DNA from: Litchfieldella rifensis
GTDB lineage: Bacteria > Pseudomonadota > Gammaproteobacteria > Pseudomonadales > Halomonadaceae
Direction: 5' to 3'
DNA: 64,000 nt
NCBI RefSeq assembly: GCF_042646605.1
Contig: NZ_JBHRUG010000029.1
Coordinates: 1-64,000 of the forward strand
Position numbers and translations under genes: made by a program. Of this stretch, positions 56,674 to 64,000 are shown one piece after another. The number at the start of each line of letters is the position of its first letter. Position 1 is the stretch's first letter. Under the pieces are notes generated by a model, which was not told where the DNA came from, made no database searches, and saw nothing but the letters and a program-made list of their open reading frames with translations.

Positions 56674-57708
56674 TTACATCAGGTTGCGAGCCTGCAGGAA
56701 CTCGACCACCGAGTCATAGATCTTCTGGTTCATCTCACTACGCTCGGCCCAGGCGGCCCACTCGTCCTTGGCGATGTTACGGAACTTGGCGCGTTCCTCG
56801 GCGGGCATGTCGATCAGCTCGATGTCCGGATTGTTGCGTGCCTCGGCCACGGCCTCGAGATCCAGCTTCTTGAGTTCGAAGACCATCTCATAGGCCAGCC
56901 TGTCTACCGAGGTCTCGAGGATCGCCTTCAGGTCATCGGACAGGCCGTCCCAGATGCCCTTGTTCAGCGATACCGACACCATCGGCAGGGAGTGGAAGCC
57001 CGGGTAGTTGGGATACTGGGCGAAGCTGTGCAGCCCCTGGCTGTGGTTGGTGGAGAACACCGTATAATCGGCGGCGTCGATCACCCCCTTCTCCAGCGAG
57101 GTATAGACTTCGGAGCCCGGCAGGTTGACCGGCGCGGCCCCGGCCTTCTCGAAGATGTTGTAGACCATGCCTTCCGGAGCGCGGACCTTGAGGCCTTCCA
57201 GGTCTTCCACGCTGCGGATTGGTCGCTTGGAAGGGAAGGATTCCAGCCCCGTAGCGGCGGCACCGATCAGGTGTACGCCATAGGGGTTGACCAGCTCGTT
57301 GTAGAGTTCCTCGCCACCACCGTGGTTCATGTATTCGAGAAATTCGAGCGGATCACCCCAGGCGCCCACCAGATTGCCGAGCATGCCGAAGGCCGGATCG
57401 CGGCCGGAGAAGTAGCTGGGGTCGGTCAGGTGCCCCTGCAGGATGCCGGCCTCGACGGCGTCGAGCGTCTGGTTGGCCTGAACCACGGCATTGACCGGCA
57501 GAATCTCGATCTCGATGCGCCCGCCGGACATGCGGTTGACGTTCTCGGCCCATTCCTTCTTGAGCTCGAACTGTGGCTCCCCGGAGGTCTCCGAGGTTTG
57601 GAAGGTCCACTCGTATTCGGCGGCTTGAACGCCGAAGGCAAGTGAGCCAAGTACCGCAGCGGTCAAGGTCTTGAGAGCGACATGCTTGAGCGGCGTGGGT
57701 GTGGTCAT
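56674..57708 (-). CDS. dctP: TRAP transporter substrate-binding protein (DctP)
   Basis: 344 residues with a Sec signal (about 1-29, ending VQAA-EY). The DctP fold is shown by WAENVNRMSGGRIEIEILP, the ligand-binding region SKRPIRSVEDLEGLKVRAPEG and the YTSLEKGVIDAADYT block containing the substrate-anchoring part. It binds a carboxylate, likely a sugar acid given gntK. AGAGGAAAA precedes the ATG. dctQ follows after 84 bases. Confidence 0.92.
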   Translation of the reverse strand: MTTPTPLKHVALKTLTAAVLGSLAFGVQAAEYEWTFQTSETSGEPQFELKKEWAENVNRMSGGRIEIEILPVNAVVQANQTLDAVEAGILQGHLTDPSYFSGRDPAFGMLGNLVGAWGDPLEFLEYMNHGGGEELYNELVNPYGVHLIGAAATGLESFPSKRPIRSVEDLEGLKVRAPEGMVYNIFEKAGAAPVNLPGSEVYTSLEKGVIDAADYTVFSTNHSQGLHSFAQYPNYPGFHSLPMVSVSLNKGIWDGLSDDLKAILETSVDRLAYEMVFELKKLDLEAVAEARNNPDIELIDMPAEERAKFRNIAKDEWAAWAERSEMNQKIYDSVVEFLQARNLM

Positions 57709-57778
57709 GATGATTTTCCTCTATTGCATTCGACGGTTGTTGTTGTCGGTACCGGCGGCACCGTTTCGGCAAGAGCCA

Positions 57779-58567
57779 TCAGGATGGCTCGGAACGGACT
57801 GCGTCCCGTAGCCCCAGGGAGGGAAGCTTGTCGCTCAGGCCCTCCAACCCCAGGTCGAGGCCGGTACGCTCGAGGACCGACAGGGCGGCGGCTTCGGCCT
57901 GTTCGGGCTGACGCAGGCGGATCGCTTCCATCAAGCGACGGTGACGCTCCATGCTGTCATTGAGTTCATCGGCGCTGTGATTGGAGGTTTCGACCAGCAA
58001 GGCAATGGCCGGCTTGAGCACATGACTGATCTGCGACCACAGCAGGTTATGGGTCGCGGCGAAGATCGCTTCGTGGAACGCCACGTCATGATCGTCGTGA
58101 CTGATACCCTGGTAATGATGGTCGGGGGTTTCGAGCGCACGAATCATGCCGTGATAGGCGGTTTCGATCTCCAGCAGGTCTGCCGCGGTGGCATTCTCGG
58201 CCGCCAGACGCGCCACAAAGGGTTCCACGGCGACGCGAAAGGCGAAGATTTCGCGACAAATACGCGGATTGGGTTGGGCGAATCGCGCCATCCATTCGCT
58301 GACTCGCGGATCGAGCAAATGCCATTCGGTCAGTTCGCGTACCCGGCTGCCCTGCCCGGAAATGCGTTTCACCATGCCCGCTGCCACCAGCGTCTGCAGG
58401 GCGCTGCGCACCGTGCTACGGCTGACGCTGAATTGCTCGCAGAGATCCAACTCCTTGGGCACGAAATCCCCCGGCGCGTAGACGCCGCTGAAGATCGCCT
58501 CGGCGAGCTGCTCGGCGATATCCGGGCGCGACGCGCGATTGTTGGGAGAAGATGTGGCTCGGCTCAT
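57779..58567 (-). CDS. GntR-family transcriptional regulator, FadR subfamily
   Basis: 262 residues. The N-terminal winged HTH (about 17-82) has the block YAPGDFVPKELDLCEQFSVS and the recognition segment SRSTVRSALQTL. The all-helical FCD effector domain (about 95-245) has FRVAVEPFVARLAA and the metal-binding-type HDDHDVAFHEAIF with H-x-x-D. It should regulate the downstream dctPQM genes in response to a sugar acid. ATG at 58567 has GGAG five bases upstream. An operator-like palindrome lies 36 bases upstream. Confidence 0.9.
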   Translation of the reverse strand: MSRATSSPNNRASRPDIAEQLAEAIFSGVYAPGDFVPKELDLCEQFSVSRSTVRSALQTLVAAGMVKRISGQGSRVRELTEWHLLDPRVSEWMARFAQPNPRICREIFAFRVAVEPFVARLAAENATAADLLEIETAYHGMIRALETPDHHYQGISHDDHDVAFHEAIFAATHNLLWSQISHVLKPAIALLVETSNHSADELNDSMERHRRLMEAIRLRQPEQAEAAALSVLERTGLDLGLEGLSDKLPSLGLRDAVRSEPS

Positions 58568-58602
58568 GCCAGCTCCGACTCTCATGTAGGACTATGCTCG
58601 AT

Positions 58603-58617
58603 CTATGTCCGACATAG
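58603..58617. promoter_or_regulatory. Candidate autoregulatory operator of the GntR-type regulator
   Basis: Perfect palindrome CTATGTC-C-GACATAG in the upstream region of the regulator gene, flanked by near-symmetric GATC. The TGTC-N-GACA core fits the FadR-subfamily symmetry type. Confidence 0.6.
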
Positions 58618-58691
58618 GATCGAACATAAAGAGACATAGCGCCTTTAGACGTTAGTCGAGCACAACAGACCGATACCGCTAACGGCAACGC

Positions 58692-58726
58692 GAAAAAAAA
58701 GCGCCTCGGCATATGCCGAGGCGCTT
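58692..58726 (-). terminator. Rho-independent terminator of glyA
   Basis: Perfect 14-bp palindromic stem AAGCGCCTCGGCAT / ATGCCGAGGCGCTT followed by eight Ts on the minus strand. Confidence 0.93.
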
Positions 58727-58755
58727 GCTTGATCGAGCTTGAGCGTCGAGCGAGA

Positions 58756-60021
<1,266 letters not shown>

Positions 60022-60080
60022 CGTCGAGGGTCCTCGAAATCACGGGAAAATCGAAGTACCTATAATACCCTAGCCATGAC

Positions 60081-60100
60081 CCCCTTTCACATGAAAGGGG
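60081..60100. promoter_or_regulatory. Nine-base inverted repeat upstream of glyA
   Basis: CCCCTTTCA-CA-TGAAAGGGG, 60-80 bases upstream of the glyA start and just upstream of a TATTAT on the minus strand. It may be an operator or the terminator of the upstream gene; no U-tract follows. Confidence 0.4.
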
Positions 60101-60151
60101 ATCATGGTCTGCCCCATTATTTCTCACCTTGGGTTTAGTCAGACTGAAGCA

Positions 60152-61564
60152 CTAGCGGCTTTCGACGCTGATCGTCACGCGCTCCGTCACCCCCAGCGGA
60201 TCCTTGCGATAGGTGTCGAGATTGCTCTCGGCAGGCAGGATGGCCGAGACCGTCAGCTTGCTGACCTTGCCCTCGAGCATGCCGACCAGCGCCAGCAGGA
60301 TGTCCTGCACATCCTTACCCAGCATCATGCCGAAACCCCGTGCCTGAGCACGCGCCTGCTCGATATACTGCTGCTCGCTGACACCGGCCATGGCGGCCCC
60401 CACCGACGCGAGGCGGCCGAATAGCCCCCGGTTCTCGAGGTGCAGCACGACATCGCCACCCATCAGCATCACGTCTTCGACATCGTCGAGGCCGGCGAGA
60501 TAGGCGGACGGCTCGACGCCCTCGGGCACCGCCACCGGGATGTCCGTATCCAGGCTCAGACGCAAGGCATCGGCGATATCGATCGCGCTCTGACTGAGCA
60601 GGATGCCACTGGCACCGTCAGCCTCCCAACGTCCCTCGAAAACGGCATCCACATCGAGTTTACCGCCACCATCGGTCAGCACATTGCTGAGCATGCGCAT
60701 CTGGGTGCGCTGGTCAGCGGGCGCCAGGGCGATCATGCGATTCAGGTCCAGGCGCAAGCCATCCAGCCACAGACCACCCTCACCATCATCCATATCGCCA
60801 TCGAGCCGTAGCCGGTCGACGGCCCCTACCAGTTGGTCGGTGTCGATGGCCATGTCGGACAGCAGGAGCTGGCCGATCCGCGCTTCCTCCTCGTCACCGA
60901 GATCACGCACATCGTCGAGGCGCAGCGACGCCAGGCGAAACGTCCCGGAACCCAACTCGCCGAGGCCCTTGCCGACGGCGGTCATGTCACTCACTTCGAG
61001 CCAGCCGATACGGTTCGCCGTCAGCTCGTGACCCTCGACGCGGGCGATCTCCAGACGTCCGCTGCCGCCAGCAAGGGGGGTATCATGGAGCATCTCCTCG
61101 GCGATAACCGACGTCAGGTCGATGACGATGCTATCGATAGTCAGGCCCTTGACGTGTACTGCTTCCGGCGGCAAGCCGCCGGTCAGCGGAAACACCGCCC
61201 GCGACGGTTCCTCGAAGCGCAGCCGTTCGGCACTCATCAGGATCTGGCCCGACAGGCTGTTCTCGATACTCAGACCGTCGATCTCCACAGCATCGGGAGC
61301 GTCGTAATCGCCACGCACGGTGTAGCTGTCGATCCGCACCCGTTCCCCCTGGCCGCTGTCGTAGACCAGTTCCTCGGCGACCACCCGGCTACCCAGCGAC
61401 AGCAGGGGGGAAGAGACCTCGCCGATCTCCAGGGTCCCCGTGTCCCCGAACATGGCCTGCAGCTCGGCTTCCAACCGCTCGGCGCTGGCCAGCGCCGAGG
61501 TGACGGGGAACAGGACAAGGCCCAGCACCACAACCGCTGTACGACACCTATCGATACCTTTCAT
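60152..61564 (-). CDS. Secreted protein of unknown function (470 aa)
   Basis: A Sec signal peptide (about 1-27, ending SALA-S) precedes a long region with alternating hydrophobic residues and many short repeats of the type LxLDxVxDLG and GLxIDSIVIDLT. Those suggest a repetitive beta structure like AsmA-type or other envelope beta-helix/groove proteins, without a clear family match. It ends in a segment KVSKLTVSAILPAESN. Acidic overall, as expected for a halophile. AGGGG lies well upstream of the ATG. It lies 68 bases after the ABC permease gene and may be co-transcribed with it. Confidence 0.65.
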   Translation of the reverse strand: MKGIDRCRTAVVVLGLVLFPVTSALASAERLEAELQAMFGDTGTLEIGEVSSPLLSLGSRVVAEELVYDSGQGERVRIDSYTVRGDYDAPDAVEIDGLSIENSLSGQILMSAERLRFEEPSRAVFPLTGGLPPEAVHVKGLTIDSIVIDLTSVIAEEMLHDTPLAGGSGRLEIARVEGHELTANRIGWLEVSDMTAVGKGLGELGSGTFRLASLRLDDVRDLGDEEEARIGQLLLSDMAIDTDQLVGAVDRLRLDGDMDDGEGGLWLDGLRLDLNRMIALAPADQRTQMRMLSNVLTDGGGKLDVDAVFEGRWEADGASGILLSQSAIDIADALRLSLDTDIPVAVPEGVEPSAYLAGLDDVEDVMLMGGDVVLHLENRGLFGRLASVGAAMAGVSEQQYIEQARAQARGFGMMLGKDVQDILLALVGMLEGKVSKLTVSAILPAESNLDTYRKDPLGVTERVTISVESR

Positions 61565-61632
61565 GGTTCACTGCCCCTGTGGCATACCCTGCCACTGATA
61601 CTGTTCGTTACAGTCTATCCTGCCTGGCGGCG

Positions 61633-64000
61633 TCAAGCCTCCCCCAGGAGTCCCAGGCTGGCCATTGGCGTCTGGCGGCGCACGCCGCGCGACAGGACGT
61701 GGCCGATAAGGCCGATCAGCAGGGCACCGCCCACCGGCAGGGTCAGCCACAGCCCCCAGTGGAGGCGCGGCACCAGATCCAGCCAACCGAGATAGATACC
61801 GGCCGCAGCCAACTCGGCGAGCAGGGCTCCCATCAGGCCACTGGTGAAACCGAGAATCGCGAATTCGGCCCCCTGCACGCGCGAGATCAGCCGGTCGCCG
61901 GCGCCGAAGACGCGCAGCAGGCCGCTTTCATGAGCACGCATGGAGTGGCTGGCGGTGAGCGCCGCATACAGGACACTGATCCCGGCCAATAGCACGAAGG
62001 CCAGCACCAGCTCCACGGCGCGCGTGACCTGGGAGAGCAGGTCGCGGACCTGGCCGAGAATGGCCTCGACGTTGAGCAGCGAGACACCGGGAAACCGGCT
62101 GACCAGTCGCTGTAGAGTATCGCTGCGGTCGCGCGGCAGGTGGAACGCGGTGATATAGCTATGCCCGAAACGCTCCAGCACCTGGGGAGGAAAGATCACG
62201 AAGAAATTGGGCCGGAAGCTGTCCCAGTCGAGGTTGCGCAGACTGGCGATCTCGCCGGTGATCTCCTCGCTACCGATGGCGAAGGTCATGCTGTCGCCCA
62301 ATTCCAGCCCCAGGCGCTCCGCCAGGCCATCCTCCACGGAAATGGGGACGCGCTGCGTCGACCGGGTGTCAGCCTCTCCATACCAGCCCGCCCCGCCGGA
62401 GCCCGTCGCCGCCAGCGAGTCGAACCACTCGCCCGCCACCACGCGATTGCCCTCGGGCAGGCGTTCGCGCCAGGTCAGGTTGAGTTCACGACGCAACGAG
62501 CCATCGCTGCGCGCCTCGGCGGGCACCGCCTCACGCGGAGGTTGGTCGTTGATGGCGATGATACGCCCGCGCACCATCGGATAGAGTGCGGTGCGATCGT
62601 CCACGGCCCCCTCGAGGCTCGCGATGAAGGCCTCGCGTTCGCCAGGTTGGATATTGATGGCGAAATAATTGGGGGTATCGTCGGGCAGCTGGGCTTGCCA
62701 GGTGGACAGCAGATCGCCACGCACCAGAGCGATCATCGCCATCGCGGCGAAGGTCACCGCGAAGGCCAGCATCTGTCCCAGGCTAGCCTGACGGCGACGC
62801 GCCAATTGCCGTGCCCCCAGGCGCATCGCCTGTCGCGAGCCACCGTTTGTACCGCCGGTGACCGCGGGAAAGCGCGCGGCGAGACGCAATACCGCGCCCA
62901 ACAGCAACCAGCCCAGAATCCACAGCACCATCAGCATGGCCAGCCCACCGCCGAGCAAGCCGAAGGACAGCCACGCATCGCCGGAATAGAGCCACAGCAG
63001 CGCGCCGAAGACCAGGCTGGCCACACCCACCACCAGCCAGGCCGATGCCGGCAGGGGAGCCAGCTCGCGGCGCAGCACCTTGAGCGCGCTGACGCGCTTG
63101 AGACGCAACAGGGTGGGCCCGGCAAAACCCACCAGCACGGCCAGCGCCGTCAACACCCCCAGCCACAAGGGCAGTAGACCGGGCGGCGGCAGTTGCAACG
63201 GCAGAAAGCGCGTCAATAGCGCCAGCAGCCCGGCCTGGCCGGCCAGCCCCAGCAGCGCGCCGAGCAGCGAAGCTGCCAGCGCCAGCCACAGCAACTGGAG
63301 GGCGAACAAACGGGAAAGTTGGGCCTGGGACGCACCGAAACAGCGCAGCAGCGCGGCGGTATCCAGGTGACGCTCCACATAACGACGGGTGGCCATGGCC
63401 ACTGCCACCCCGGCCAGCAGCACCGCGGCCAACCCGGCCAGGCTCAGGTACTTCTCGGCCCGCTCCAACGAACGCCCCAGGCCCGGACGATCGACACGCA
63501 CATCGCGCACCTCGACGCCATTGCGCCGCAGTTGGTTCAAGCGCCCTTCCAGGCTGGCCACGGCCTCCGGCGGGCCGGCCGCCAACAGTTCGAACTCGAC
63601 ACGAGAGCCGGGCTGCACCAGTCCGGTGGCCTCGAGGTCGGCCAGGTTCATCATCAGGCGCGGGTTGAAACTGCTGAACCCGGCCGATTGATCGGGCTCG
63701 CGCTCGATCCAGCCTCCCACTCGGAGCGTCGCCTGCCCGACCCGAACTCGGTCACCCACGTCCACCTCGAGGAGTTGGGCCAGGCGGGGTGCCAGCCAAA
63801 CCTCACCGGCGGCGGGTCCATGATCCACAAGTTCGATTCCCTCGCCGCGATCGACATGCACCTCGCCATACAGCGGGTAATGCGCATCGACCACCTTGAG
63901 ACTGGCCGGCTGGAAGGCGTCCTGTTGGCTGACCATGGAGACCATATCGACCTGCTCACTGACGATCAGACCGGCGTTGCGCAACTCACGCCGCAGCGCA
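61633..64000 (-). CDS. FtsX-type ABC transporter permease (YbbP-like), 5' end outside window
   Basis: At least 788 residues are visible; the frame stays open to the right edge, so the N-terminus is missing. The visible part starts with a periplasmic MacB_PCD-like domain (blocks FNPRLMMNLADLEATGLV, VGDRVRVGQ). A TM at about 180-200 starts the first FtsX domain and more TMs follow. A second periplasmic domain (NYFAINIQPGEREAFI) and the C-terminal FtsX domain with ALTASHSMRAHESGLLRVFG follow. It resembles YbbP of the YbbA-YbbP envelope transporter; the ATPase gene should be just right of the window. Confidence 0.88.
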   Translation of the reverse strand, partial: ALRRELRNAGLIVSEQVDMVSMVSQQDAFQPASLKVVDAHYPLYGEVHVDRGEGIELVDHGPAAGEVWLAPRLAQLLEVDVGDRVRVGQATLRVGGWIEREPDQSAGFSSFNPRLMMNLADLEATGLVQPGSRVEFELLAAGPPEAVASLEGRLNQLRRNGVEVRDVRVDRPGLGRSLERAEKYLSLAGLAAVLLAGVAVAMATRRYVERHLDTAALLRCFGASQAQLSRLFALQLLWLALAASLLGALLGLAGQAGLLALLTRFLPLQLPPPGLLPLWLGVLTALAVLVGFAGPTLLRLKRVSALKVLRRELAPLPASAWLVVGVASLVFGALLWLYSGDAWLSFGLLGGGLAMLMVLWILGWLLLGAVLRLAARFPAVTGGTNGGSRQAMRLGARQLARRRQASLGQMLAFAVTFAAMAMIALVRGDLLSTWQAQLPDDTPNYFAINIQPGEREAFIASLEGAVDDRTALYPMVRGRIIAINDQPPREAVPAEARSDGSLRRELNLTWRERLPEGNRVVAGEWFDSLAATGSGGAGWYGEADTRSTQRVPISVEDGLAERLGLELGDSMTFAIGSEEITGEIASLRNLDWDSFRPNFFVIFPPQVLERFGHSYITAFHLPRDRSDTLQRLVSRFPGVSLLNVEAILGQVRDLLSQVTRAVELVLAFVLLAGISVLYAALTASHSMRAHESGLLRVFGAGDRLISRVQGAEFAILGFTSGLMGALLAELAAAGIYLGWLDLVPRLHWGLWLTLPVGGALLIGLIGHVLSRGVRRQTPMASLGLLGEA

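Overview
The window looks like a chromosomal segment of a moderately halophilic gammaproteobacterium, most probably Halomonadaceae (inference). The DNA is GC-rich. Gene order matches Pseudomonas/Halomonas-type blocks: HAD-rppH-ptsP-NRDE-tauE-lgt-thyA-folA, rsd-dsbB-gshA-tex, pckA-hslO-hslR-yrfG-nudE and nrdR-ribD-ribBA-ribH-nusB-thiL-pgpA. There is also a set of genes for the compatible solute glucosylglycerate. No rRNA, tRNA or CRISPR array was seen.

Layout. 1-92 appears to be the 5' end of a group II intron on the minus strand, inserted at a REP-like hairpin just downstream of a polyamine-type ABC binding protein (226-1338). 1.8-5 kb holds a small periplasmic coiled-coil protein, a secreted protein with a duplicated beta domain, and a porin. 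5-14.6 kb carries a ProQ/FinO protein, folA, thyA, lgt, a TauE-type permease, an unusual PAS-receiver membrane protein without an ATPase domain, an NRDE protein, ptsP and rppH. 14.7-21.6 kb has a HAD phosphatase, an epsilonproteobacterial-type malate:quinone oxidoreductase and an RND efflux pair. 21.7-27.6 kb has rsd, dsbB, gshA, tex and a DUF1127 protein. 27.7-31.1 kb has a LysR regulator ended by a palindromic MITE, a chemoreceptor and a Tat-exported MsrB. 31.2-37 kb is pckA to nudE plus a Gfo/Idh/MocA oxidoreductase.

37.1-42 kb holds a newly recognised 35-codon gene with its own SD and terminator, then ilvD and lon. 42-48.6 kb is a DUF945 protein, pgpA, thiL, nusB, ribH, ribBA, ribD and nrdR; riboflavin synthase (ribE) is absent from its usual slot, which holds repeats instead. 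48.7-53.7 kb encodes glucosylglycerate synthesis (GpgS, GpgP) and a GH13_18 phosphorylase likely to recycle it, with a persulfide-dioxygenase-like protein between. 54-58.6 kb is a gluconokinase facing a gntR-dctPQM TRAP transporter operon. 58.7-64 kb has glyA, a secreted protein of unknown function and a large FtsX-type permease cut by the right edge.

The most striking non-genic feature is a family of seven-base tandem arrays, all of the form GCT plus four variable bases (GCTGCGG, GCTTCGA, GCTCGAA, GCTTCGG, GCTTACA, GCTCGTA, GCTTACG). They recur in at least eight intergenic regions and usually abut the 3' end of a gene. REP-like hairpins, a 33-bp tandem repeat and a palindromic MITE add to an intergenic space rich in repeats. 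Coordinates, motifs and start choices were read from the sequence; functional names rest on family knowledge; no database search was run.
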